This document shows, piece by piece, positions 54,923 through 63,151 of a DNA stretch of 64,000 nucleotides. The translations under genes and the position numbers were made by a program. The stretch lies in assembly GCF_000566685.1 (NCBI RefSeq), contig NZ_AZQN01000001.1:496001-560000 (forward strand), written 5' to 3'. Under the pieces are notes generated by a model, which ran no database searches, was not told the origin of the DNA, and saw nothing but the letters and a program-made list of their open reading frames with translations. Source of the stretch: Dyadobacter tibetensis Y620-1 (GTDB lineage Bacteria; Bacteroidota; Bacteroidia; Cytophagales; Spirosomataceae). How positions within the stretch are numbered: the first letter of the stretch is position 1; every line of letters starts with the position of its first letter.

Positions 54923-55419
54923 ACGAATGATTTCTCTAATACAAAATCATTCATCCAGTAGGGACCTATCGCAATGTCTTCTTCCCGAATGACCTGGTAA
55001 CCCATACGCTCATAAAAACCCTTGGCTTTATTAAATCGGTTAACATTAAGAATCAAACAATTGCCGCCCAAATCCTTCACCAGTGTTTCAACGGCCTCTA
55101 GCAGGTATTTTCCGGCACCCGTCCCTTGAACACTGGGAAGAACATAAATTTTATGTAATTTGTAAATATGAGCAGCCAACCAGGCCACCGATGCAAATCC
55201 TATAGGCTCATTATTCTGGAGAAGTAGGTAAAATTCTTGACCATCCTGCATCTGTCTGGAAAGTGATTCTGGACTGTAGAGCAGATCGAACATATAATTA
55301 ATCTGAGCACTGCTAAGGATTTCCCTATAGGTGGGCTCCCATATTTTCTGTTGTAAAGAAATAATTAGGCCTATATCAGCTGTGGATGCAGCTTTTAGGG
55401 TAAAATCTGCCATGCTCAT
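54919..55419 (-). CDS. GNAT family N-acetyltransferase
   Basis: This 166-residue protein has the GNAT fold: an N-terminal DFTLKAASTADIGLIISLQQ, the acetyl-CoA loop YVLPSVQGTGAGKYLLEAVE (Q/R-x-x-G-x-G/A) and the late NRFNKAKGFYERMGYQVIRE. The bound acceptor cannot be named. It overlaps the trhO stop by 4 bases on the opposite strand. The first or third codon may be the start (MSMADFTL). Confidence 0.9.
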   Translation of the reverse strand: MSMADFTLKAASTADIGLIISLQQKIWEPTYREILSSAQINYMFDLLYSPESLSRQMQDGQEFYLLLQNNEPIGFASVAWLAAHIYKLHKIYVLPSVQGTGAGKYLLEAVETLVKDLGGNCLILNVNRFNKAKGFYERMGYQVIREEDIAIGPYWMNDFVLEKSFV

Positions 55420-55523
55420 AAAAATTCATTAAGTTTGTCGAAAAAATTAGCCACAAATATAAATAAAATAACAGCTATAGTAAATAGGAATATAGCTCAG
55501 TCCTCATAGGTAAAACGTACATA

Positions 55524-56294
55524 ATGACCAAGCCCCTAATTTTAGTAACGAACGACGACGGTATCACCTCCAAAGGTATCCGTACCTTAGTAGAAATAAT
55601 GAAAAAAATTGGAGATGTAGTGGTAGTAGCCCCCAATAGTCCTCAGTCAGGAAAGGGCCATGCCATTACCATAGGTGAACCTCTTCGCTTGTATAGTACA
55701 GAAATCTTCGCAGACGTCGACGAATATGAATGTTCGGGTACTCCCGCCGATTGTGTCAAACTTGCCAAACACTATATCTTAAAGGATCGCAAACCCGATC
55801 TAGTTGTCAGTGGCATCAATCATGGCAGCAATAGCTCCATCAGTATTCTTTATTCTGGTACTATGTCCGCCGCAATTGAAGGCGCTATTGAGGGAATTCC
55901 TGCCATTGGATTCTCTCTCTGTGACTTTAAAGAAGACGCCATATTCGACCACGCACTTACATTTATAGAACAAATCACCAGAGAGGCCCTGGAAAAAGGT
56001 ATACCCAAGGGGGTGGCCCTAAATGTGAATATACCTGCCAAAACAGTAGAACCGATAAAAGGTACAATAGTCTGTCGGCAAGCAAGAGCCAAATGGCTTG
56101 AAAAATTTGACTATCGCGTAGATCCTAATGGCAGAGGGTATTTCTGGATGGCAGGCGACTTTATTAACTTTGATACCGAAAAAGAAGATACGGATGTCTG
56201 GGCCCTGGACAATAATTATATTTCCATCGTTCCCAGTCAGTTCGACCTCACCGAACATGAGGCAGTTAAGCAGCTGAAGACATGGAACTTGTAA
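55524..56294 (+). CDS. surE: 5'/3'-nucleotidase SurE
   Basis: This 256-residue protein has the SurE metal site in LVTNDDGITSKGIRTLVEIM (Asp-Asp near residue 10), PNSPQSGKGHAITIGEPLRL, the NH-rich VSGINHGSNSSISILYSGT and SAAIEGAIEGIPAIGFS. SurE removes phosphate from nucleoside 5'- and 3'-monophosphates and helps stationary-phase survival. It is followed after 19 bases by the GH3 gene, likely in one operon. Confidence 0.95.
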   Translation: MTKPLILVTNDDGITSKGIRTLVEIMKKIGDVVVVAPNSPQSGKGHAITIGEPLRLYSTEIFADVDEYECSGTPADCVKLAKHYILKDRKPDLVVSGINHGSNSSISILYSGTMSAAIEGAIEGIPAIGFSLCDFKEDAIFDHALTFIEQITREALEKGIPKGVALNVNIPAKTVEPIKGTIVCRQARAKWLEKFDYRVDPNGRGYFWMAGDFINFDTEKEDTDVWALDNNYISIVPSQFDLTEHEAVKQLKTWNL

Positions 56295-56313
56295 TATCTT
56301 AACGCATTTTTGA

Positions 56314-57879
56314 ATGGCACTCGTAGGTAGCTTATTAAAAAAAGGTATTCGATTTGGCAACCTGGTAGCCAATCGAAAAAAGAAGAGCATAGCATTACAG
56401 CAAAAAAAAACGCTGGCTAAACTTTTAGCCCGTGCTCGATATACAGAATTCGGTGAATATTACAATTTTGACGATATTCTTTCCAAGATAATTTTTGGGA
56501 AAGATGATACGTATTATGAACATTATAAGGCCACGGTTCCCATTTTTGACTATAATAAAATATATAATGAATGGTGGAAGAAATCGGTAGAAGGACAAAA
56601 GGATATTTGCTGGCCCGGTCATATTAAGTACTACGCCCTGAGTTCGGGAACATCGGAGGCAGCCTCTAAATATATACCGGTTACAAAAGCCATGTCCAAG
56701 GCCATTCAAAGAACGAGTATAAGACAAATTTTATCTCTTGGGCATTATAAAGATCTGCCAGACGACCTCTATGAAAAAGGGTTTCTGATGTTAGGGGGGA
56801 GTACCAATCTGAATAACCAGGACAAGCATTTTGAAGGAGATCTCAGTGGCATTACTGCCAAGCAAATCCCCTACTGGTTCCGCCCATATTACAAACCTGG
56901 GCAAAAAATAGCTGCCGAAAAAGATTGGGGTCTTAAGTTAGAAGAAATTACCCTTCAAGCGCACGAATGGGATATTGGCTTTATTGTGGGTGTTCCCGCA
57001 TGGATACAGCTGCTAATGGAAAAAATTATTGCCCATTATCAGGTGGACACGATCCATGACATCTGGCCGAACCTAAGGGTATTTGCCCATGGTGGGGTAT
57101 CCTTTGAGCCTTATCGGAAGGGTTTCGAAAAGCTACTCGCCCGCCCCTTGTCCTATATTAATACCTATCTTGCCTCAGAAGGATTTATAGCCTACCAAGC
57201 CCGACCAGAAGCTACCGGAATGGAACTGGTATGCGATAATGGCATTTTCTTCGAATTTATTCCTTTTAATGAGCAAAACTTCGACTCTGAAGGCAGTTTA
57301 AAGGCTAACCCACAAACCTTCAAAATAGATGAGGTTGAGGAGCATGTAGAATATGCCTTGCTGATGTCTACCTGTTCGGGAGCTTGGCGCTATTTGATTG
57401 GTGATACGGTAAAGTTTAACGATAAAAGTAGAGGAGAAATCAACATTACTGGTCGCACCAAACACTATTTAAGCCTTTGTGGAGAACATTTATCTGTCGA
57501 CAACATGAATAAGGCGATCGATTTGGTATCCGACGAAATGGGGATTACGGTGAAGGAATTTACCGTTTGTGGCGTGAAGCACGACAACCTGTTCGCTCAT
57601 CATTGGTACATTGGCATAGAGGAAAATGAACAGATTGATACGGCAGCCTTACGCAGTAAACTAGACGCAAAACTTGCCGAGCTCAATGATGATTATGCGG
57701 TAGAACGAAAGCATGCCCTTAAGGATGTTATCGTAACGATCTTACCTAACCGTGCATTCTACGGCTGGATGGAGTCAAAAGGAAAAATGGGGGGACAAAA
57801 TAAATTCCCTAGAGTATTCAAGAACTTCTTAATCGACGATTGGGTCGATTACTTATCCAAAAATAACTTCGCTTCTTAA
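56314..57879 (+). CDS. GH3-family acyl-amido synthetase-like protein
   Basis: This 521-residue member of the ANL/GH3 adenylating family has YYALSSGTSEAASKYIPVTK (the serine/threonine-rich ATP loop) near residue 110. LRVFAHGGVSFEPYRKGFE and INTYLASEGFIAYQARPE follow, with RYLIGDTVKFND and GRTKHYLSLCGEHLSVDNMN near 370-400. Plant GH3 enzymes join hormones to amino acids; bacterial homologues are of unknown substrate. It has no signal and is probably cytoplasmic. It sits directly after surE. Confidence 0.9.
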   Translation: MALVGSLLKKGIRFGNLVANRKKKSIALQQKKTLAKLLARARYTEFGEYYNFDDILSKIIFGKDDTYYEHYKATVPIFDYNKIYNEWWKKSVEGQKDICWPGHIKYYALSSGTSEAASKYIPVTKAMSKAIQRTSIRQILSLGHYKDLPDDLYEKGFLMLGGSTNLNNQDKHFEGDLSGITAKQIPYWFRPYYKPGQKIAAEKDWGLKLEEITLQAHEWDIGFIVGVPAWIQLLMEKIIAHYQVDTIHDIWPNLRVFAHGGVSFEPYRKGFEKLLARPLSYINTYLASEGFIAYQARPEATGMELVCDNGIFFEFIPFNEQNFDSEGSLKANPQTFKIDEVEEHVEYALLMSTCSGAWRYLIGDTVKFNDKSRGEINITGRTKHYLSLCGEHLSVDNMNKAIDLVSDEMGITVKEFTVCGVKHDNLFAHHWYIGIEENEQIDTAALRSKLDAKLAELNDDYAVERKHALKDVIVTILPNRAFYGWMESKGKMGGQNKFPRVFKNFLIDDWVDYLSKNNFAS

Positions 57880-57956
57880 TTGTATTCTTCCCGTATGGCA
57901 ACGTCTATTTGGTAATCATTCCGGTAGGACGTGCTGGACGGGAAGGTTCATAAGGC

Positions 57957-58571
57957 CTACTTAATGAAGCTAATATAGGCAAGATGCATAGCTATACCCA
58001 CAAAAACTATCCCTGTAATTTTGTTGAACACCGATAGGAATGTAGGTGTAAACCATTTTTTCAGCTTATGTGCGGATAAGGCGATGGCACATTCTACTAA
58101 AAAAACCATAATAACACTGGCGCTGAAAAAGAGTATGACCTGTCCCATATCATATAGGAGGGTTTTGCGGAGATAGGAAGCTATGGTCACCCAGCTAATA
58201 AAATTAATAGGATTAAGGCCATTAAGTAAGAAGCCTGTAGAAAAGTAAAAGATAAAGCCACCCAGTCTGGTTTTGGGATACGCTACCACCGGTTGACCTC
58301 GAACGATATTGCTCAACCCCATAACGGTAAGAAAAATAACGCCAATCCCAGCCGTCCACTGCTGAAAATTAGGGATATCGGGCAATAATGATGTTCCAAA
58401 AATGGCAAAAAAGACGAAAATAAGGTCACATATAAAGACCCCAAAGGCTATTTTAAAACCTGCACGGTAACCATTGTCTACACTATTTTGCACCAGGAAA
58501 AAAAAAACGGTCCCGAAGGTCAGACATAGACCAACACCCGTAAGTAAACCATACAATAGAGCCTCCCACAT
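57957..58571 (-). CDS. LysE-type translocator
   Basis: This is a 204-residue, six-helix membrane protein of the LysE/RhtB exporter family. I chose the ATG at 58571 (MWEALLYGLLTGVGLCLTFG); the ATG at 58595 would overlap the Nudix stop by 23 bases. Features are the first helix VGLCLTFGTVFFFLVQNSVD, the loop YRAGFKIAFGVFICDLIFVF and GGFIFYFSTGFLLNGLNPIN FISW. Such proteins export amino acids or small metabolites. It starts 2 bases after the Nudix gene's stop, so the two are probably coupled. Confidence 0.88.
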   Translation of the reverse strand: MWEALLYGLLTGVGLCLTFGTVFFFLVQNSVDNGYRAGFKIAFGVFICDLIFVFFAIFGTSLLPDIPNFQQWTAGIGVIFLTVMGLSNIVRGQPVVAYPKTRLGGFIFYFSTGFLLNGLNPINFISWVTIASYLRKTLLYDMGQVILFFSASVIMVFLVECAIALSAHKLKKWFTPTFLSVFNKITGIVFVGIAMHLAYISFIK

Positions 58572-58572
58572 A

Positions 58573-59118
58573 TCAAACTCCTTTGATCCGGGCAACCATT
58601 AAGATTGCCGCTACCGAAAGGGAATCCGTAATCTCTGAACGCATAACCATCTCTACTGCTTCCTGCAAGGGTAATCTTCGTACCTCCAGCTTTTCCGTTT
58701 CTTCTGGCTCCGGTTCTCCCTGCTGAAGCCCTTCTGCTAAGAATAAAAACCCTTCCTCATCAGTTGCAGAGTTAGAAGTATGGATTCGACCGATAGTTGA
58801 CCATTGCGCCGCCACCAACCCAGTCTCCTCGCGCAGCTCCCTTTGGGCGGCCGATAATGGATCAGTGCCTCGCATACCTCCACCTTCTGGTATTTCCCAA
58901 GAGTATTCCTCGATGGCATACCGATACTGCCCTACCAAATATATATTGCCGGCCTCATCGATGGGTACTATGCCAATGGCCTTATTTTTGAACTTTACAA
59001 GTCCATATATTCCGTTATTACCAGAGGGGTTGATAACCTCTCTATGACTAATTTCAATCCATGCATTATCATAAACTGTCTTCTCAGAAAGTGTCTGCCA
59101 GTTATTTTCTTTCGACAT
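58573..59118 (-). CDS. Nudix hydrolase, ADP-ribose pyrophosphatase-like
   Basis: This 181-residue protein has an N-terminal beta domain (EISHREVINPSGNNGIYGLV), then the Nudix box region GGGMRGTDPLSAAQRELREE TGL. The catalytic R-E-L-x-E-E-x-G-L is intact. The first Glu of the textbook GX5E part is Thr, a variant seen in Bacteroidota as I recall. It hydrolyses a nucleotide-sugar diphosphate such as ADP-ribose. It is first in an operon with the LysE translocator and divergent from the CDF gene. Confidence 0.9.
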   Translation of the reverse strand: MSKENNWQTLSEKTVYDNAWIEISHREVINPSGNNGIYGLVKFKNKAIGIVPIDEAGNIYLVGQYRYAIEEYSWEIPEGGGMRGTDPLSAAQRELREETGLVAAQWSTIGRIHTSNSATDEEGFLFLAEGLQQGEPEPEETEKLEVRRLPLQEAVEMVMRSEITDSLSVAAILMVARIKGV

Positions 59119-59142
59119 AAAGCGTATTTCTTAGTAAATTTG
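59110..59142 (+). promoter_or_regulatory. Candidate promoter of the CDF gene
   Basis: TTTC at 59110-59113 and TAAATTTG at 59135-59142 are separated by 21 bases. The -7 box is perfect. Transcription would begin about 14 bases before the ATG at 59163. Confidence 0.45.
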
Positions 59143-59162
59143 TCGTTTACCTTGGTTCATCG

Positions 59163-60176
59163 ATGCAAATTAATCAAAATAAGCGCAAACAACGGCTCAT
59201 TCTCCTATCTTTTCTGACAAGCATCGTCTTATCGGTTTTAAAATTTGGCGCTTATTATCTTACCGACTCCAATGCTATTTTAAGTGATGCCCTTGAGTCC
59301 ATCATTAATGTTATCGCTAGTGGTTTCGCATTTTATAGCATTTACCTATCTTCCCAACCCAAAGATAGTAATCATCCATATGGTCATGGAAAAATAGAAT
59401 TTTTTTCCGCAGGATTCGAAGGAGCCCTGATCATCATTGCTTCATGCTTCATCATATATGAGGCCATAAGCCGTCTACTAAATCCCCAACCTATCGAGAA
59501 CCTAGGTTTAGGATCCATTATTATCTTATTCACCGTTTTGGCAAATGGGGGTATCGGTTATCTTCTAATTCACGAAGGACGTAAGTCTAATTCCCTCGCT
59601 TTAGTAGCAGATGGCAAGCATCTCCTCTCGGACAGCGTGAGCAGTATCATCTTAATTCTGAGCGTGGGATTGATTTTGATAACTGGCTATAGTTGGCTGG
59701 ACAGTGTGGCATCTCTCCTTTTCGGTGCCTTTTTAATCTATAGTGGAAGCCGCCTGGTTACCACATCGGTGGCACTACTGATGGACGCCACCGACCCACA
59801 GATGCTTGACCGAACAGTGGACCTGCTTTGGAGAAATAAAAAGGAGCATTGGATCGACATTCATAACCTTAGAGTTCAACAATATGGATCCGATTTGCAT
59901 ATCGATTGCCACCTGACTCTGCCTTACTACTGGGAGCTAACCGAAGTCCATGAAGCTATTCATGATTTTGAAAATATACTCAAAGGAGATAGTAAAGGGG
60001 AAACCGAAATATTCGTCCATGCCGATCCTTGCTTACCTGAATGTTGTAGTTTTTGCAGAATGTCTTCCTGTCCTGTCCGCCAGGAGAAATTTGTTCAGGA
60101 CATCATCTGGACCCAGGAAAAATTAGTAAAAAATGAGAAGTTATATCGAGAAGTTAAAAATGGATTTAATAAATAA
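59163..60176 (+). CDS. Cation diffusion facilitator with Cys-rich tail
   Basis: This 337-residue CDF transporter has six membrane helices. Helix 2 has NAILSDALESIINVIASG and helix 5 has ADGKHLLSDSVSSIILIL (His/Asp site). The loop motif SNHPYGHGKIEFFSAGFEGA is typical. In helix 2 the usual H-x-x-x-D is replaced by D-x-x-x-S-type residues (SDALESI). The cytoplasmic domain ends with a Cys cluster, C290, C294, C295, C298 and C303 (CSFCRMSSCPVR), absent from most CDFs. It likely exports zinc, iron or manganese; the tail may bind metal. Confidence 0.9.
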   Translation: MQINQNKRKQRLILLSFLTSIVLSVLKFGAYYLTDSNAILSDALESIINVIASGFAFYSIYLSSQPKDSNHPYGHGKIEFFSAGFEGALIIIASCFIIYEAISRLLNPQPIENLGLGSIIILFTVLANGGIGYLLIHEGRKSNSLALVADGKHLLSDSVSSIILILSVGLILITGYSWLDSVASLLFGAFLIYSGSRLVTTSVALLMDATDPQMLDRTVDLLWRNKKEHWIDIHNLRVQQYGSDLHIDCHLTLPYYWELTEVHEAIHDFENILKGDSKGETEIFVHADPCLPECCSFCRMSSCPVRQEKFVQDIIWTQEKLVKNEKLYREVKNGFNK

Positions 60177-60181
60177 CCCTT

Positions 60182-60189
60182 TATATTTG
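60182..60189 (+). promoter_or_regulatory. Candidate -7 box of the isomerase gene at 60241
   Basis: TATATTTG fits TAnnTTTG, with the start of transcription about 45 bases before the ATG. No TTTG is found at -33. Confidence 0.35.
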
Positions 60190-60240
60190 AAAAATTAATA
60201 TTCTCAATTTCCACATATCAAGTTAAAACTAACCTTAACC

Positions 60241-61164
60241 ATGCAAGCATCAAGACGTGATTTCTTAAAACAAGCTAGCCTGGCAGCACTGGCTGCTACC
60301 TCATTTGGAGACCTCCTGGCAAGTCCTGCCAAAAAACTCTGGTTCGACATTTCTCTAGCAGAATGGTCGCTGCACAAGGAGCTTCACGCCAAAAAAATCA
60401 CTAATTTAGATTTCCCCGAAATTGCCAAAAAAGAATTTGGGATATCCATAGTAGAGTACGTAAATCAATTTTTCAAGGATAAGGCTGAAGATACGGCATA
60501 CCTTAATCAGCTATTGACCCGTTGCAAGGATAATGGTGTAAAAAACCATTTAATTATGATTGATGGTGAGGGAGGTATGGGTGAACTGGATGCTGCCGTG
60601 CGTAATAAAGCAGTAGAAAACCATTACAAGTGGGTAGAGGCCGCCAAATATCTCGGATGTAAAACGATCCGTGTCAATGCTTATGGTAAAGGCGACGATC
60701 AGGAGATTGCCAAAGCGGCCATCGAAAGCTTGAGTAAATTGGGTGAATTTGCCTCTAAAACTGGAATTAACATCATTGTAGAAAATCATGGTGGCTCATC
60801 TTCCAACGGACAATGGTTGGCAGGTGTTATGAAAGAGGTGAATATGAAGAATGTGGGCACCTTGCCTGATTTTGGTAATTTTTGCATCAAAAGAGGCAAG
60901 AATGGCTGTGAAGAATCATATGACCGTTATCAAGGTACAAAAGAACTTATGCCATATGCCAAGGGTGTGAGTGCTAAAACTTACGATTTCGATGAAAATG
61001 GCAACTGTATTGAAACCGATTACAGCAAAATCCTAAAGATTGTTAAGGACAGCGGCTTTAAAGGAATCGCCGGCATAGAGTATGAAGGAAGCAAACTTTC
61101 AGAACGTGACGGCATTAAGGCAACCAAAGCGCTATTGGAGCGGGTAGGCCCAACGATTCGATAA
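60241..61164 (+). CDS. Exported TIM-barrel sugar isomerase/epimerase
   Basis: This 307-residue protein has a Tat-like start ([20 protein letters not shown]), so it acts in the periplasm. The barrel of the xylose-isomerase-like family has [55 protein letters not shown] (metal Glu), [11 protein letters not shown] (Asp) and a terminal GIAGIEYEG (Glu). It isomerises or epimerises a sugar derivative of unknown identity. It is related in type but not close in sequence to the exported isomerase at 13995. It is monocistronic with its own terminator. Confidence 0.88.
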   Translation: MQASRRDFLKQASLAALAATSFGDLLASPAKKLWFDISLAEWSLHKELHAKKITNLDFPEIAKKEFGISIVEYVNQFFKDKAEDTAYLNQLLTRCKDNGVKNHLIMIDGEGGMGELDAAVRNKAVENHYKWVEAAKYLGCKTIRVNAYGKGDDQEIAKAAIESLSKLGEFASKTGINIIVENHGGSSSNGQWLAGVMKEVNMKNVGTLPDFGNFCIKRGKNGCEESYDRYQGTKELMPYAKGVSAKTYDFDENGNCIETDYSKILKIVKDSGFKGIAGIEYEGSKLSERDGIKATKALLERVGPTIR

Positions 61165-61179
61165 TTATTTTTTAATAAG

Positions 61180-61212
61180 AAAAAAAGGCTCGTCGGTTTC
61201 GAGCCTTTTTTT
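61180..61212 (+). terminator. Terminator after the isomerase gene
   Basis: AAAAAAAGGCTCG and CGAGCCTTTTTTT form a perfect stem around TCGGTTT, followed by T. Confidence 0.9.
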
Positions 61213-61413
61213 GTGCCCATCTATTAGGACGGCTATTCTTAAGTAAGGCTATTGGAGATAGCCCCCTCAAATACTGTTCGACTATCCGAAGCTATTTCTC
61301 AAGCCGGGAAGACGTGGGGCAATTCAAATGCCGTGCCATCAACAGCTTACAAAACAGATTGGAATACCCCTCCTATTCGAATAATCTAGAAAGCAGATTC
61401 GATGGAAAGCCTC

Positions 61414-61444
61414 TTTTGCATTAATGGTCGGGATTTTGCATTAA
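61414..61444 (+). repeat. Direct repeat TTTTGCATTAA x2
   Basis: Identical 11-mers at 61414-61424 and 61434-61444 lie exactly 20 bp apart (about two helical turns). The flanks are also similar (TTTTGCATTAATGGTC and TTTTGCATTAAAGTTC). They lie 108 bases before the small signal-like frame. Confidence 0.45.
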
Positions 61445-61551
61445 AGTTCTGGATATGTATCCAGGTTATACTTGAAAAACTGACCCCTAAATATCAGCCT
61501 GATCCTTTTATTTAAGAGTCACGGCCTAGTAATTTTAAATTGTCGATAATA

Positions 61552-61647
61552 ATGATAGTCCTTTTTCCCATTTTGAGCGTATTGTCTAATAAGGTATTGC
61601 TGGCGCAACCTGGATTAAAAGAAAAAGTTCGCTCCAGTCAATGCTAG
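61552..61647 (+). pseudogene. Possible truncated exported-protein gene
   Basis: A 31-residue frame begins MIVLFPILSVLSNKVLLAQP, ending GLKEKVRSSQC before a stop. The hydrophobic core ending in L-A-Q is what a cleavable signal peptide looks like. The stop follows after only about 13 mature residues. It could be the remains of a gene for an exported protein, or a chance frame. Confidence 0.3.
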
Positions 61648-61730
61648 TAAAAGAGAAGACCTGTATATCATGACGCAAACTTTTATATAAATACGCAACC
61701 CCTCCTCTAAAATCAGATTGCCAAAAATTT

Positions 61731-61767
61731 AAAAGCCCTATTAATCATAAAGATCTATAGGGCTTTT
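61731..61767 (-). terminator. Terminator of the PTPS-folE operon
   Basis: AAAAGCCCTAT and ATAGGGCTTTT form a perfect stem around a 15-base loop; on the minus strand T-rich sequence follows. Confidence 0.8.
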
Positions 61768-61799
61768 GGTATTACTATCCTAAGAAAAGGAAACCGTCA

Positions 61800-62489
61800 C
61801 TACATATCAAGGTACCTTAAGAACTCATTCCGGGTAGACTCTTCCTCAAACTTACCACTATATGCAGAAGTGATGGTAGAACTCCCCGTATCTTTAATTC
61901 CTCGTGAGTGCACACACATATGCTGGGCGTCTATTACCACAGCTACATCATCCGTAGACAAAGCCTGTTTAAGTTCATTGGCTATCTGCATAGTAAGTCG
62001 CTCCTGAACCTGAGGCCGTTTGGCATAAAAATCGACGATGCGGTTAAGCTTGGAAAGCCCGATAACTTTGCCACTGGAAATATAGGCGACATGCGCCTTT
62101 CCATAAATGGGGACAAAATGATGTTCACAATTAGAAAATAAGGTAATATCCTTTTCTACCAACATTTGATTATATTGATAGCGATTTTCGAACAGGGTAA
62201 CGGCAGGTTTATTGACTGGATTTAACCCACTAAAAACTTCTTCAATATACATTTTAGCCACCCTTTTCGGTGTTCCTTTCAGGCTGTCATCGTTAAGGTC
62301 CAGGCCCATAATTTCCATGATATGCCGAAAATGTTTTTCTATTAATTCAATTTTCTCGGAATCCTCCAACGCAAATGCATCCGCTCTAAGCGGAGTTTCT
62401 AACGATGTAAGAAAATGTTCATCCCCCATATCATGAAGCGTTAAATCATTATTAGACGGGATATTCAACGAAGTTCCGTTCTGTTTCAT
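61800..62489 (-). CDS. folE: GTP cyclohydrolase I
   Basis: This 229-residue protein converts GTP to dihydroneopterin triphosphate. The conserved stretches [40 protein letters not shown] (zinc Cys and catalytic His), [20 protein letters not shown] and [20 protein letters not shown] are complete. The start at 62489 overlaps the upstream PTPS gene by 38 bases; an ATG at 62429 ([10 protein letters not shown]) is an alternative. Its neighbour uses its product. Confidence 0.96.
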   Translation of the reverse strand: MKQNGTSLNIPSNNDLTLHDMGDEHFLTSLETPLRADAFALEDSEKIELIEKHFRHIMEIMGLDLNDDSLKGTPKRVAKMYIEEVFSGLNPVNKPAVTLFENRYQYNQMLVEKDITLFSNCEHHFVPIYGKAHVAYISSGKVIGLSKLNRIVDFYAKRPQVQERLTMQIANELKQALSTDDVAVVIDAQHMCVHSRGIKDTGSSTITSAYSGKFEEESTRNEFLRYLDM

Positions 62490-62865
62490 ATAAACGTATT
62501 TTCAGAGCAAGCTCTGGATCAATTAAATTTCTTAAAATATTATAAATCACCACCGTGATATTTTCAGCTGTGGGATTTAGATTGAGAAACTCCGGAACGT
62601 CTAAATTCAAATTCTTATGATCGAAACGTTTCAAAATATGCTCTTTAACGAGATCACTCAGGATTTTCATATCAATTACATATCCTGTTTCCGGATTGAT
62701 ATAACCGGTGACCTGCACTATCAGTTCGTAATTATGCCCATGAAAGTTCGGGTTGTTACATTTACCAAAAACATCCGCATTTTTCCGATCCGACCATTCC
62801 CTATGATGCAGCCTGTGTGCGGCATTAAAATGTTCCTTGCGGAACACCGTAACTTTATGATTCAT
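62452..62865 (-). CDS. 6-pyruvoyl-tetrahydropterin synthase / QueD family
   Basis: The protein has 137 residues from the ATG at 62865 ([20 protein letters not shown]); a frame from 62928 adds 21 residues of poor character. The metal ligands are in HFNAAHRL and FHGHNY. The catalytic Cys is in [12 protein letters not shown], giving C-x5-HGH, the spacing of eukaryotic-type 6-pyruvoyl-tetrahydropterin synthase; bacterial QueD usually has C-x3-[31 protein letters not shown] and [12 protein letters not shown] are also close to the animal enzyme. It makes a pterin from the FolE product, either for tetrahydrobiopterin-like cofactors or for queuosine. It is overlapped by folE, so the two are coupled. 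Confidence 0.9.
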   Translation of the reverse strand: MNHKVTVFRKEHFNAAHRLHHREWSDRKNADVFGKCNNPNFHGHNYELIVQVTGYINPETGYVIDMKILSDLVKEHILKRFDHKNLNLDVPEFLNLNPTAENITVVIYNILRNLIDPELALKIRLYETERNFVEYPV

Positions 62866-63151
62866 CTGATGATCAGTTCGTTGTAAATATTTATCCCCTA
62901 ATGTCGTAACAAAGTTTGTGTCCAACACATTAAAAAATAAGCAGGGAGACCTTTCTTAGAAAGCATCTTTTCCCCTGACTTGGATAAACGCATGAAGTAA
63001 TCAAATTGTTCCTTCCTAAATTATTTAAAATTCCTTATTCTAAATGCATTGTTAAATTATAATTAATAAAAAAATTTAAAAATTACATATATGCTCGTAA
63101 ATTGTGGCAAATTAGCGGATACTTCGCATTCCTAACCCATACTTAAAAGAT

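Larger units (their letters stand above)
61213..61730. other. Gene-poor convergent gap
   Basis: It lies between two terminators at convergent gene ends. It holds the TTTTGCATTAA direct repeats at 61414-61444 and a 31-codon frame with signal-peptide character at 61552-61647. No other gene or RNA is recognised. Confidence 0.5.
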
